DNA of 64,000 bases from contig CM057835.1 of assembly GCA_030068075.1 (NCBI GenBank), forward strand, positions 35,887,715-35,951,714. The letters run 5' to 3'. The number at the start of each line of letters is the position of its first letter. Within the stretch, counting starts at the first letter, position 1. The notes under the pieces were generated by a model, which saw nothing but the letters and a program-made list of their open reading frames with translations, searched no databases and had not been told where the DNA came from. Below, one piece after another: positions 45,345-57,399 of the stretch. Origin of the DNA: Paguma larvata. Its lineage: Eukaryota; Chordata; Mammalia; Carnivora; Viverridae. The position numbers and the translations under genes were made by a program.

Positions 45345-45885
45345 TGTTAACATAGAATTACCATATGAGCCAGTAACTCCACTTTTAGGTATATTTTGAA
45401 AAGAGTTGAAATAATCAAGTATTCAAGCGTATATTTTACAAGAATGCTTACAGCAGTGCTATTCACAGTACCCAAAAGGTGGAACAACCTGAATGTACAT
45501 CAGTGGATGAATGAATTTATGTGGTGCAATGGAATTCATGCAATAGAATAATATTCAACCATTAAATAAAAAGGAATAAAGGGCAAATTCTGCCACAATG
45601 TGAATGAACCTCAAAAACGTGAAGTGAAAGTGAAATAGAATGAAATATTCAGAATAGATAAATCCACAGTGATAGAAAGTGGTTGTCAGGAGCTGGGGGG
45701 AGGGGAGGAATGGAGAATGGATGACTGTTTAATGGGTATGAGGTCGTCTGGGGGCATGACAAACATGTTTTGGAACTAAATACTGTATGGGTGATGGTTG
45801 CAGAACTTTACGATGGTTACACTAACTGCTGCTGAATTAGACACTTTAGCATGGTTAATTTTGTTAGGTAGTTTCTCCTCAAAAA
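45345..45885 (+). mobile_element. L1 3' end, 5'-truncated
   Basis: Sense L1: attaccatatgagccagtaa ... ggtggaacaacctgaatgta ... ggttgtcaggagctgggggg, ending at an A14 run (45882-45895). Confidence 0.8.
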
Positions 45886-46149
45886 AAAAAAAAAGTCGTA
45901 TAAACACTTTGCACTTTTATGTGTCTTTGTGCTTTTATATACTCTTTTCTATTTCTACTCTGTCTCCTAACCTCCAAGCTTTAGTGTCTACTCCTCTCTG
46001 CAGCTTCCCCTAGTCTCCAGGAAGAGTTAATTTTCCCTAATCCTTTTTTGGGGGTGAGGTTTTTTGGGAATAAAAATTCCAGTTAACATCCTAAATTTAT
46101 AATAGTCTAGTTTGAATTGATATTAAATTTTCTTCAATAGCATACAAAA

Positions 46150-47190
46150 ACTGTTCCCATACAGCTGTCTCCCCCTTTTATGTTATTACGGTCACAAGTT
46201 ACATCTTTGTAAGTTGTGTGCCCATCAAGAGACTTAAAATTACTGTTTGATGTATTTGTCTTTTAAGTCATATAGGAAACAAAAAGGGGGTTACAGATCA
46301 AAACATAAATTAATACTGGCTCTTATATTTAATTATGTAATTGTCTTTACCGATGATCTTTATTTTTATGGCTTTTAGTTACTATCTAACATCCTTTCAT
46401 TTCAGCCTGCAGGAGTCTCTTTAGCATTTCTTGTAGGACAGATCTACTAGTGACAAAATCCCTCAGCTTTTGTTTAGGTTAAAATATGTCTTATTTTCTC
46501 CTTTAGTATTGAAAGATAGTTTTGCCAGATTTCTTCCAGCATTTTTTTTTAAATATGGCATCTTTTGGCCTCTAGTTTCTGTTAAGTTAGCTGTCCTTAT
46601 TAATCAATCTTACTGAGTTTCCTTTGTACATGAAAGTGAGTCATTTCTTGCTGTTTTTAAAATTCTTTGTCTTAAAGTTTGATTATGTGTCTCATTGTGG
46701 GTCTCTTTGAGTTTATCCTACTTAGAGTTTTTTGAGATCCTTGGATTTGTAGATTCATGTATTTCCTAGATTTGGACATTTTTGGCCATTCTTTCTTCAG
46801 ATAGTCTTTATGCATCCTCCTCTCTTCATCTGGGCTTCCTGTAACGTGTATATTTGTTGTATTGGTGGTGTGCCACAGAACCCTTATATTCTGTTCATTT
46901 TTCTTCTTTTTCTTTCTGCTATCCAGACTCCCAGTTCAATAGTCTTCTCTTCAAATTTGTTGGGTCTCCCAACTCTGACATCATGTACTTGCTACTGCTA
47001 TTCTTATAGTACTTACTCTGCTGTATTTTAATGGTTCTGTGTTGAGTTTCCTTTTACTGGAGGACTGAGCCTATTTCTTTGTTGCCTCAGAATCTAGCAT
47101 GGGGTAGAATTGTCAGTAACTATGTGATGAGTTATTGAATGAATGTTGGAAAGTATGTAAAATCTGAGATTTTTAGAGCTTGGAAGAAGT
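46150..47190 (-). mobile_element. old L1-related sequence
   Basis: Resembles antisense of an internal L1 region (agcatttcttgtaggacaga; gtctctttgagtttatccta; ttggtggtgtgccacagaac). Diverged. Subfamily not assigned. Confidence 0.5.
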
Positions 47191-47208
47191 ATTAAAGAGT
47201 GTTTTGCT

Positions 47209-47421
47209 GGAGCACCTGGGTGGCTCAGTCGGTTAGGCAGCCGACTTCGGCTCAGGTCATGATCTCACAGTCTGTGAGTTCCAGCCCTGTGTCGGCCTCT
47301 GTGCTGACAGCTCAGAGCCTGGAGCCTGCTTCAGATTCTGTATCTCCGTCTCTCTCTGCCCTTCCCCTGCTCACTCTATGTCTCTCAAAAATAAATAAAC
47401 ATTAAAAAAATTTAAAAAAAA
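47209..47421 (+). mobile_element. can-SINE
   Basis: Full-length, with duplications aaagagtgttttgc (47195-47208) and aaagagcgttttgc downstream. Confidence 0.92.
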
Positions 47422-48286
47422 TAAAGAGCGTTTTGCGTTTAAAAAGTTTCTTTTAACGATAGTACCTAATTTAGGAACTTCCAACATTTAAGACAAAAGT
47501 GAATTCCAGTTGTAAACATTTCCCTTATTGAGAAACATTTGGAAAATTTCCAGCATTTTCAGTCTGTCATACTGTTCTGCTTTTCCCATATTTGTCTGTT
47601 CTTAGAGTAGTGGTTCTTAAACTGTGGGCAGTGGATCACCAAAACCCTTTCAGGGAATGTATGAGTCCACAAGGTAAAAATTATTTTCATAATAATTCTA
47701 AGATATTTTCCCCCCTTGGACTGTGTTGACATGTGCTGTGATAGTGTAAAAACAGGTGTGGGTGAAAACGGGTAGTGCCTAAATATTGATCCAGGCAGAG
47801 GGACTACTCTACTAAAATTCATTGTACTTTTCACACCACATTCACAGCTAGAAATAGATCACGTTCCTGACTGCTTATCAAAGCAGCGCACATTACTGAT
47901 TTTGTTATATCTTGACCGTTGAGTGCATGACTGTGTGTGCACATGCATGCACATTTCTTATTGTGATAAAGCATATGTAACAAAGAATTTAATGTTTTAA
48001 TGTTTTTTCTTGGTCTTTTTCATGGCAGGCTATACATAATATACTTTTACCATTTTAACCATTTTTTAAATATGCTGTTCAGTGGCATTATATACTTTCA
48101 CATTGTTTTGCAACTAACATCACCATCCATCCCAGATCTTTTTTCATTTTCCCAAACTGAAACTCCATACCCATTAAAAAATCACTCCCCTTTCTCTCCT
48201 CTCCCGGCCCTTGGCAATCACCCTTCTATCCTGTCTATAAATTTGACTATAGTAGGTTTTTCATATCAATGAAGTCAGGTAATTTG

Positions 48287-48287
<1 letters not shown>

Positions 48288-48318
<31 letters not shown>
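48288..48318. repeat. (TG)n microsatellite
   Basis: About 15 TG units within the L1 3' region. Confidence 0.92.
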
Positions 48319-48319
<1 letters not shown>

Positions 48320-48934
48320 TGGCTTATTAGCATATCTTCATGGTTCATCCGTGTTGTAGCATAGGTCACAATTTCTAAACTTTTTCAGGCTGAATAGTAT
48401 TCCATTGTCTGTATATACCGTATTTTGTTTGTTCATCTATTGATGACACTAGAGTTGCTTCCATCTGACAGCTATTGTGTATAATGCTGTAATGAACATG
48501 GGTGTACAAATAATCTGTTTGGATTACTTCATTTGTTTTTAGTATGTACCCAGAAGTGGAATTCCTGGGTCATAGTGGTAATTCTGTGTTTGTTTGAGGA
48601 ACCCCTATACTGTTTTCCACAGCAGTTGCACCGTTTTACATTTCCACTTACAGTGTACCATCGTTATAATTTATGTGTTTTATTTGGTTTTGTTTTTGAA
48701 AATAATCCTAATGAATGTATCTGTTTGTGGTTTTAATTTGTATTTCCATAATGACTAGTGATGACTCTATATATTGATTTATTTCTGGGCTCTCTATTTT
48801 GTTCCTTTCATCTGTTGCCTGTCCTTATGCCTAATACCATACTATTCTAATTACTGTAGCTTTCTAGTGAGTTTTTCAATCAGCATGTATAAGTTTTCCA
48901 GTTTTAATTTCCTTTCTAATATTCTTTTGGCTAT

Positions 48935-49012
48935 TTGGGAAAAGTTTTCAATTAGCAATAATCGCACCTCGGGTAAACCTCATTAGCTACGATACTGCCA
49001 CTGCACAAAGCT
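48935..49012 (-). pseudogene. U4 snRNA retropseudogene, 3'-truncated
   Basis: The minus strand reads agctttgtgcagtggcagta, tcgtagctaatgaggtttac, then ccgaggtgcgattattgcta and attgaaaacttttcccaa. That is the first 78 or so nt of U4 with four differences from the U4 sequence I recall (three C/T, one extra C/T at the ccgagg-cgcg step). It keeps the 5' end exactly and lacks the rest, including the Sm site. Direct repeats of 19 nt with one mismatch (48922-48940 and 49012-49030) flank it. It interrupts the L1 and has no poly(A). No functional U4 product is expected. Confidence 0.92.
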
Positions 49013-50672
49013 TCTTTTGGCTCTTTGGGATCACTTGAGAATCTATATGAATTTAAGGATGGGTTTACTCCTGCAAAAATGCTATTGGGAGTTTGATAGG
49101 GTTTGCATTTATTCTGTAGGTCGCTTTTAGTAGTATTACCTTAAAAATGTTAAGTATTCCAACTCATGGACATGGGATATGTTTTAATTTATGTCTTTCA
49201 TTTCTTTCAGCAGTGTTTTGTAGTTTTCAGTATACAAATCTTACACCTGCTTGGTTTAATTTATTTCTAAGTGTTTTAATATAAATGGAATTGTCTTTAG
49301 TTTCCTTTTTGGGTTGTTTATTGTAATTTCTAGAAACTGAGTTTCGAGTGCTGATTTTGTATGCTGTAACTTTGCTAATTTTATTAGGTTTGTTTTTTAT
49401 GGAATCCTTAGGATTTTTTACAAGTAATCTTTAGGGTTTTCCTGGAGCTCCTTCTGCATGTCATCTGTGAATAGATTTTTGGGAAACTTGCATGTGTCAC
49501 CTTGAGCCTGGCAACTTCCCAGTACTTTTAAATATTTTTCCAGTGGAATCAATAATGATATTTACAGATGTGACTTTTAGTACTGCCTAATGAAATGTTT
49601 CAACAATTGGAATGTCTGTGTAACCCTGAATCAGTATTTTTCAGAAGACCAGTGCTTGATGTTACAAAATTATGTAATTTGTTGGGTTTTGTTGTAGTTT
49701 CAAAAAAGAATGTCCACAATTATCTGTAATAGCTATTAAAATACTTTCACCACCCATATCTGGGTGAGGTGTGTTTGTTTTTATTCCACCGAAACAACAT
49801 TATCATGGTATATTTAATAGAGAGCAGATATGAGAATCCATCCGTATTCTCTTGAGCTGGAGATTTGCAAAAATGTAAAATGGAACTCTTTTCACTTTTA
49901 ACTTTTAGAAATAGATTTTTTAAATGTGTTGTATTAACATGTAATATTTTATTGTTTTAAAATAAACTAATACATATTTTAAAGCTTTTCTGTTTTAATT
50001 TTTAATAAGGTAAGTATTGGTAAATATAACCTGTGTGAACAAAGTCTCTTTGGTGTTCTCAATAATTTGTAAGAGTATAAACGGGTCCTGAGACCAGAAA
50101 GGTTGAAAACTGCTCTCAGATTATTAGAGACCATGAATGTTTTATGTTAGTTTTGTTTTATTTAATTTTAATCTTGTCTAATTTAACACAGTAATTGTTT
50201 TAATTTTTAAAGCTTTAGGTTTTCAGATCTTTTTGAGGTTAAATCATTGAAACTGCTATTAATGTCTATAAATAAGTACATAAATACTGTCTGAAGTTTC
50301 TTCTAGTTACCCTCTTTTGGAAGTTAGCCTTGAAACTAGAGGTATTAATGTGAAATTTTACAAAATACTGTTTGTTTTTAGATAATTATAGGTTCACATT
50401 TAGGTGTAAGAAATAATACAGAGAGATCCTGTGTAGCCTTTGCCAGCTTCCCCCAATGGTGATATCATGTAGAACTAGTTTTTTGTAATTTCAAAAAATA
50501 TAGATATTGGGAAAAAAGCCCACCAAACTGTGATGCTGATGTTATCATAGTCAAGATCCAGAACATTTCCATCACCGTCAGGAGTTTTCTTGTTGCCCTT
50601 TCATAGCCACATGCACTCCCGGTACAGCCTTCACTTAACCTCAATTTATCCAATTTTTCTATTTTGAATTAT

Positions 50673-50890
50673 GTTTTTTTTAAACTTTTTTTTATAATGC
50701 TTATTCATTTATTTTTGAGAAGGGGAGAGAGAGAGCAGGGAAGGGGCAGAGAGAGGGAGACAGAGAATCCCAAGCAGGCCCCAACTCTCAGCACAGAGCC
50801 AGATGTGGGACTCGAACCCATGAACCATGAGATGATGACCCGAACTGAAACCAGATTTGAGCTTAACCAACTGAGCCACCTAGGCGCCCC
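50673..50890 (-). mobile_element. can-SINE in L1
   Basis: Full-length reverse-complement SINE. Flanking sequences share tgaattt. Confidence 0.88.
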
Positions 50891-51500
50891 TGAATTTTGC
50901 TTTTGATGTCAAGTTTAAGAGCTTTGCTTAGCCCTGGATTTCGAAGATTTTTTTCTATATTTTGTTCTAAAATGCTTATATAATTTTACATTTAAGTCCA
51001 TGATGCCTTTTGAATCGATTTTTGTATATGGGGTGAAATTCAGGTCATGGTTCACTTTTTGCATATGGATGTTCAGAATATCCAGTACAGTTTGTTCAAA
51101 GGCTGTCTTTCTTTCATTGAATTGCTTCTGCACCTTTGTTAAAATCGACTTGGGCTTATTTGTATGAGTCTTTTTCTGGGTTCACTATTCTGTTGATTCT
51201 TGTGTCTTTCCCTCTACCAATAAATACCATACATAGTCTTTATTATAACTATATAATAAATCTTGAAATTGAGTAACTTATTCCTGGTACTATACTTTTC
51301 AAAATTACTTTAGTTATTTTAGTTCCTTTTTTCTTCTATATAGACTTTAAAGTGTTCTTGTCTGTATCAGTAAAGATTATTTTGATGGGATTTTGATAAG
51401 GGTTCTTTAATCCTATGTATCACTATAGGGAGAATTGATACCTTTATTTGAGTCTTCCAGTCCATAAACATGGCATATCTTCCCATTTCTTTACTATCTG

Positions 51501-51593
51501 TGCAGTGCCTGCTTGGGGTTCTCTCTCTCTGACCATCCCCCACTTGCGTGGGCACTCTTTCTTTCTCAAAAATAAATAAGCTTAAAAAAAAAG
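51501..51593 (+). mobile_element. can-SINE, 5'-truncated
   Basis: Only the 3' part (gcctgcttggggttctctct ... aaataaataagctt) with an A-rich tail. The tRNA-like head is missing. Confidence 0.82.
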
Positions 51594-52671
51594 TATGTTG
51601 TTTTGTGTGACCTTCCTGAACATACTTATTAGTTGTAGGAGTTTTTTGGTGGGTTTCCTTGGGATTTTCGGTGTAGACAATCATGTCATCTGCAAATGGG
51701 AATGGTTTTATTCTTTGACCTCTATGGTTTTTCTTTTTCTTGCTTTATTGAACTTGCTGGCATGTTAAGCACTTTGTTGAATAAGAATGATAAGTAGACA
51801 TCCTTGTCTTTTTACTTAGTGGGTAAACATTTGTTTCATCATTGCTGTAGTTTTAATTTTAGATTCTGTATCAAGTTGAAGAACTTCCTCTCTATTCCTG
51901 GTTTTAGAGAGATACTAAAATTTGATGAACTTTGTCAAAAGCTTTTTTTGCATCAGTTGATCATGTGATTTTTTTCTTTAGCCTGTTAATATGGTGTATT
52001 ATGTTGATGAGTTTTCAAATCTTGAACCAGCTGTGTATCCCTACAATAAATCCCACTTGTTTGTGGCTATTAATTCTTTTTATATATATATTTATATTTA
52101 TCTGAATTGTATTTGCTCATATTTTGTTAAGGGTGTTTACGTCTGTATTCATGAGGACTGTTGGCCTATAGCGTGTGTGTGTACGTGCGAGCATGTGCCT
52201 CTTGTTTGGAAATCAGAGTAGCACTGACTTCATTAAATGAATTGAGGTTTGTTCCTCTGTTTTCTGGAAGAGGTGTAGAATTTTTAAAATTCTTCTTTAA
52301 ATATTTGGTAGAATTATTTGGCAGAAACCATCTGGATCTGGAGATTTCTTTTCTGGTAATTTAAAAATTGCATATTCAGTCTTATTGTTATAGGGCTATT
52401 TAGGTTTTCTGTATCATACATTGGGTGAGTTTGCAGTGGTTTGTGTTTTTTTATTTTTTTCTTATTTTTGAAAAACTATAGTCCATTTTGTCTAAGTTGT
52501 CAAATTTATGTGTCCAGGGTTGTTCATTGTATGGCCTTATTATACTTATTGCCCTTTTAATGTCCGCAGAGTCTATAGTGGTGTTCCGGGTATTGAAAAT
52601 TTGTGTTTTCCCTGTCATTCTTGGTAGAAGTTTATCAGTTGAATCCATATTTTCAAAGAAGCAGCTCTTTG

Positions 52672-53815
52672 ATGCTCAATATTACTAATCATTAGAAAAA
52701 TGCAAATCATAACCACATGAGATATCACCTTACACCTGTTAGAATGGCCATCATCAAAAAGAGAAGAGATAAATGATAGGATGTGGAAGAAAGGGAACCC
52801 TTGTGCAGTGTTGATGGGATTATGATCTGGTACAGTTACTATGGAATTAAAAACAAATTAAAAAATTAGAATTGGAGGGGTGCCTGGGTGGCTCAGCTGG
52901 TGTAAGCATCTGACTTCACGTCATGATCTCATTGCTCAAGCCCCACATCGTCGGGCTTTGTGCTGACAGCTTAGAGCCTGGAGCCTACTTCCGATTCTGT
53001 GTCTCCCTCTCTCTCTGCCCCTCTCCAGCTCACACTCTCTTTTTCTCAAAAATAAATAAGTGTTAAAAAAATTTTTTTAAAGAAAAAAATTAAAATTCTG
53101 GTTTAAATAGATTTAAAAATTAAAAATATAATTACCATATGACACAGCAGTTCCACTTCTGGAATATATCCAAAAGATATGAAAATGCCAACTTGAACAG
53201 ATAACCTGCACCCCCATGTTAATAATATCAGCGTTATTTACGGAAATTACCTAAGTGTTCATCATCAGATGAATGGATAAAGAAATTGTTTTATATATAC
53301 ACAGTGGAATATTATTCATAAAAAAATGAGGAAATGATACCATTTGTAACATGGATGCACCTGGAGAGTATTATGCTTAGTGAAATAAGTCAGAGAAAGA
53401 CAAATACTGTATGATCTTATTTATATGTTAGTAAACAAACAAATCCAAACTCAGCAAAAAGAGATCAATCGTGGCATGGTTATCAGAGGTGGGAATGATG
53501 GGAAGGGGCATTGTAAGGAGATGATCAAAAGGTACAGACTTCCCGTTACCAGGTAAATAAGTACTAGGAATGTAATGTACAGCGTGGTGACTATAATGAA
53601 CCTTGCTGTGTTATATAAATCAAAGTTATTAAGAGTAAATCCTAAGAGTTCTCTTCCTAAGGTGAAAAAAAATTTTTTTGTGCATTTGTAATGATGACGG
53701 ATGTTAAACCTTAACTGCAGTAAGCATTTCACAATATAAGTCAAATCATTGCGCTATATTCCTTAAACTTGATGTACAATGACGTATGTCAGTTAAATCT
53801 CAAACTGGGGAGAAA
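52672..53815 (+). mobile_element. L1 LINE, 5'-truncated, inserted in the opposite-strand L1
   Basis: Sense L1 3' end (ttagaaaaatgcaaatcata ... acacagcagttccacttctg ... atgaaccttgctgtgttata). It is bracketed by aagcagctctttg (52659-52671) and aaacagctctttg (53815-53827), a target duplication in the outer L1. A SINE sits inside it. Confidence 0.83.
52876..53084 (+). mobile_element. can-SINE in the inner L1
   Basis: Full-length. Flanked by aaaaattagaattgg and aaaaattaaaattctgg. With its host L1 this makes a three-layer nest. Confidence 0.9.
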
Positions 53816-54243
53816 ACAGCTCTTTGTTTCATTGATTTTTTTCCCCTCTATTTTTGTTTTCAATTTCATTAATTTCTGCATTTACTTTTATTATTTCCTC
53901 ATTCTGTTTCCTTGGGTTAATTTTTCTCTTATTATTTTATGTTTTTGAGGTGGGAGTTTAGATTATTGATTTGGGTCTTGTTCATTTTTTCCATTATATG
54001 CATTTAGTGCTAAAAGTTTCTCAGCCCTGCTTCAGCTTTATCTCACAAATTTTGATACGTTGTCTTTTCAGTTTATTTGCATATGTTAATTGAAATGTTC
54101 TTATGATGGCTGCCTTAAAATATTTGTCAGATAATTCTCATACCTCTGTCATTGTAATGTTAGCATCTATTGGTTGTCCTTTTTCATTCAGTTTGAGATT
54201 CCCCCTGGTTCTTGGTATAATGAGTGATATTTGATTGATTCAT
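53816..54243 (-). mobile_element. old L1 LINE, minus strand, right part
   Basis: Continues the outer L1 (cagctctttgtttcattgat; tttcagtttatttgcatatg). Confidence 0.7.
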
Positions 54244-54427
54244 ATTTTCTTTTTGAGAGAGAGTTGTGTGCATGTACAAATGGGAAGGGTAGAGAATGGG
54301 AGACTGTCAAGCAGGCTCCACGCCCAACTTGGAGTCCAGTGCAGGGCTGGATCTCACAAGTGTGATATCATGACCTGAGCCAAAATGAAGGGCCTGACGC
54401 TTAACTGACTGAGCCACCCAGATGCCC
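54244..54427 (-). mobile_element. can-SINE
   Basis: Perfect ttgattcat duplications (54235-54243 and 54428-54436). The body is diverged. Confidence 0.88.
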
Positions 54428-54436
54428 TTGATTCAT

Positions 54437-55034
54437 AATTTTTTGTACGTATTGTGTTTTGAAACTCTGGACTTTACTTAACCCCATTTTATCTGGATTT
54501 TTATGATATTAACCCATCAGGAGAGGGAGGTATTCTTTGTTACTGTCGAATGCAAGTGAGAGTTTGCCTGACAGCACAGAGTAAGGGGTTAGGAATGTGT
54601 GGTTTTAGTATTACTGGGCCATGGGGAAAGTCCTGAGTCTTTACTGGCCTTCTGTGACCATCTCAGGAGGATTGCCTCCTTACCGCCGGGTAGGGGTGGA
54701 AGTCCATGCCTTTCTAACTTTGCCTTCTCTGACACCACTCTGGAGAGGTGTTAGTCTCTGTATCACAGCTTGGTTTCTCTTTTCTGGTGTGGATGTGAGT
54801 AGGGCACAGTTTTGTGTTTTAGTTTTTCCCCCTGTCGTGTTTGGCTAGAGTAGATTGGTTGTTGTCTAAAAGTTTTCTGTCTTTCTAGGCTGCCGTTTTC
54901 TAGAATGAGAAGGTCTTTGTTGGAATTCTTTATGTCTGCACCTGTTAGAGGATTTCTGGGTTGCTGACTTTTCCAACTCCCAATCTAAGATAAAGGCAAA
55001 CAGAAAACCCTGAGAACTCATTTTGTATTGGAAT
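54437..55034 (-). mobile_element. probable further L1-related sequence
   Basis: Seems to continue the L1-type sequence (tattgtgttttgaaactctg) but is too diverged to align by eye. Confidence 0.35.
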
Positions 55035-55150
55035 TTGGACACATCATTTTTACTGGTATTTTTACGAGTATTTTCTTGTCTGAGATATTCTAAGATATTT
55101 TCTGGTTTGCATTTTGTATTAGTATTTTTACGAGCTTATTTTAATAAACT
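55035..55150. repeat. partial tandem duplication
   Basis: The 13-mer gtatttttacgag occurs at 55056-55068 and 55122-55134 within similar flanks, 66 bp apart. Confidence 0.55.
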
Positions 55151-55214
55151 GCTAAAACTTTTACTTTTTAACGTTTTAAAATACACACTTGTAAAATTTA
55201 AAACAGCACAGTAG

Positions 55215-55448
55215 TGGGAGCGCCTGGGTGGCCCAGTTGGTTAAGCGTCCGACTTCGGCGCAGGTCATGATCTCACACTTCGTGAGTTCGAGCCCCACAT
55301 CGGACTCCGTGCTGACAGCTCGGAGCCTGGAGTCTGCTTCAGACTTCTGTGTCTTCCTCTCTCTCTGCCCCTCCCCTGCTTGTGTTCTGTCTCTCTCTCT
55401 CTCTCTCAAAAATAAAATAAAAAACATTAAAAAAAAAAACACAAAGAA
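55215..55448 (+). mobile_element. can-SINE, full length
   Basis: Perfect 14-bp duplications aaacagcacagtag at 55201-55214 and 55449-55462. Confidence 0.94.
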
Positions 55449-55462
55449 AAACAGCACAGTAG

Positions 55463-56110
55463 TATGTAAAATTGCTAAGTAAAAATTTGTTGCAAAGAGG
55501 CCAGTTATCCCCAAATTAATTTGTAAATTCAGGGCAGTTTATAAGAATTATGTTCTTTTATAAGACATTTAAAATCTGGAGGTCATTAGGAAAAGTAAAT
55601 GTGGAGGAGGAGCCAAGGCAGTTTTTAATTTTTGTTTTGTGAATTTTGACAGTTTTGAAGCGAAAACAGTAATGGAGGTATTGTGCACAGACTGTAAAGG
55701 CACTGAAGTTAGAAGAGTATGCTGTTGATACAGGAATAAAAATATATATGGAAGGAACAGAGTAGAGATTTATGAGGAAAACAATTTTATGTAGTAATTT
55801 GGTAATTACTAATTTGGTAAAATAGTCACTTTAAATTCATGGGGAAAAAGCTGGAATATTAAAAAGTGATTCTTAGATTTGTACTTAATACCATATATAA
55901 AATTAAAGATACAGCACTGAAAAAAAAATCAGCTGTGGAATCCTGTAAGGAAAACATGTTTATAGTTATTTCTAGTCTTGCACTGTGAAAAGATTTTCTA
56001 AATAAGGTCCAAGAGGTCTTGTAGGAAATAGATTTGGCTAATAAAATTATAAAATCGTTGAATATAGAAAATATCAAATTTCAGTGCGTAGTTATAAGAA
56101 AATAATATGC
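55463..56110. other. RPRD1A intron 1, no feature identified
   Basis: AT-rich, with no assigned repeat. Confidence 0.35.
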
Positions 56111-56111
56111 A

Positions 56112-56945
56112 TTTTTTAAAATTCAAATATAATTAACATAGAGTGTTATTAGTTTCAGGTTTACAGTATGAGGATTCAACAATTATATATATTTCTCCAT
56201 GCTCATCATAATAAGTGTACTCTTAATCCCTTTTATCTATTTCATCTACCCACCACCCTCCTGCCCCCTGGCAATCACCAGTTTGTTCACCGTATTTAAT
56301 AAGAGTTTGATTTTGGGGTACCTGGGTGGCTCATTCGGTTAAGCATCCGACTTCAACTCAGGTCATGATCTCACGGTCTGTGAGTTCGAGCCCCGCGTCG
56401 GGCTCTGTGCTGACAGCTCAGAGCCTGGAGCCTGCTTCGGATTCTGTGTCTCCCTCTCTCTCTACCCCTCCCCTGCTCATGCCTCTGTCTGTCTCTCTCT
56501 CTCAAAAGTAAATAAACATTAAAAAAAAAGTTTGATTTTGTGTTTGTCTCTTTTTTTCTTTGTGTTGTTTCTTAAATTCTATATATGAGTGAAATCATAT
56601 AGTATTTTTCTTTCTCTGACTTACTTAATTTAGGATTATACCCTCTGGGTCCATCAGTGTCACAAATGGCAAGATTTTATTCTTTTTTTATGGTTGAGTA
56701 ATAGTCCATATTGTATCCATCTTTATCCATTCGTCCACCAGTGGACACTTGAGTTGCTCCCATATCTTGACTGTTGTAAATAATGCTGCAGTAAACATAG
56801 AGGTGCATAGATCTTTGTGAATTAGTGCTTTTGTTTTCTTTGGATAGATACCCAGTAGTGGAATTACTAGATAATATAGTAATTCTGTTTATTTTTTTGA
56901 GGAACCCCATATTGTTTTCCACAGTGGCTGTGGGAATTCCACAAT
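56112..56945 (-). mobile_element. L1 3' end, split by a SINE
   Basis: Antisense L1 3' UTR and ORF2 end (aattcaaatataattaacat; gagtgaaatcatatagtatt; tatccattcgtccaccagtg). Confidence 0.82.
56315..56525 (+). mobile_element. can-SINE in L1
   Basis: Full-length and little diverged. Duplications aagagtttgatttt (56301-56314) and aaaagtttgatttt (56526-56539). Confidence 0.94.
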
Positions 56946-57399
56946 ACAATTTTTAAAATGTTATTCTTAAAGGAGCAAAAAAATTTTAGTCTCAGTTCTA
57001 CTGAGTGGTGGCATAACGTGTACAAACCGTATGGTGTGTGTTTTAACAGAACTCTTCCAGTTGACAGTGTCTTTTATAGTGGTCTGATGGTTCAGGATGA
57101 AGTTTGTTCTTTTTAAGATTTTAAAAATTCATTTGTGGCATATATCAGAATCAAAAATTTTAAAGTTATTTCAGGAACTTGAATTGATTTTAACCTATTA
57201 GACTAGGAAAGATGTCCATTTGCTTGGGTCTAGGTGGAGGTATGCTTGTTTGTTTGTTTGTTTTTATCAACTGTTGAAATAGGAGAGACCATGGATAAAA
57301 GCACCTACAGGACAGAGTCACTGGTGGAACACCAAGTCAGCGCTACCTAAAAGGCCTTTTCAGCATGTAGGTTCAAGTTAATTGTTCAATACGTAACTC
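56946..57399. other. RPRD1A intron 1, no feature identified
   Basis: Contains a small (TTTG)n near 57247-57262. No repeat family assigned. Confidence 0.35.

Larger units (their letters stand above)
47958..49472 (-). mobile_element. L1 LINE inserted in the Charlie element
   Basis: Antisense L1 from the 3' end (attgtgataaagcatatgta; ctgttcagtggcattatata) through ORF2 sequence (gaatctatatgaatttaagg; tctgtaggtcgcttttagta) to about 49470. A TG repeat and a U4 retrocopy sit inside it. Confidence 0.8.
47607..50120 (+). mobile_element. hAT-Charlie/MER5-type DNA transposon, split by an L1
   Basis: The left part, 47607 to about 47957, starts with a Charlie-type terminus (agtggttcttaaactgtggg) and has tattttcataataattctaa. 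The right part, about 49475-50120, ends gtcctgagaccagaaaggttgaaaactgctc, which reads as the inverted terminus. The ends pair as imperfect inverted repeats. The transposase frame is destroyed. Confidence 0.7.
50365..52671 (-). mobile_element. old L1 LINE, minus strand, left part
   Basis: Antisense L1: the 3' UTR at 50365-50660 (aataatacagagagatcctg), then ORF2 sequence 50893-51490 and 51593-52671 (atgtcatctgcaaatgggaa; cttgaaccagctgtgtatcc). SINE sequence at 50673 and 51501 interrupts it. It continues after the inserted L1 at 53816. Confidence 0.78.

Noticed and set aside
48935..49012. Functional U4 snRNA gene
   Set aside because: It lacks the 3' half with the Sm site, sits in an L1 with target duplications, and has no snRNA promoter elements upstream on its own strand.
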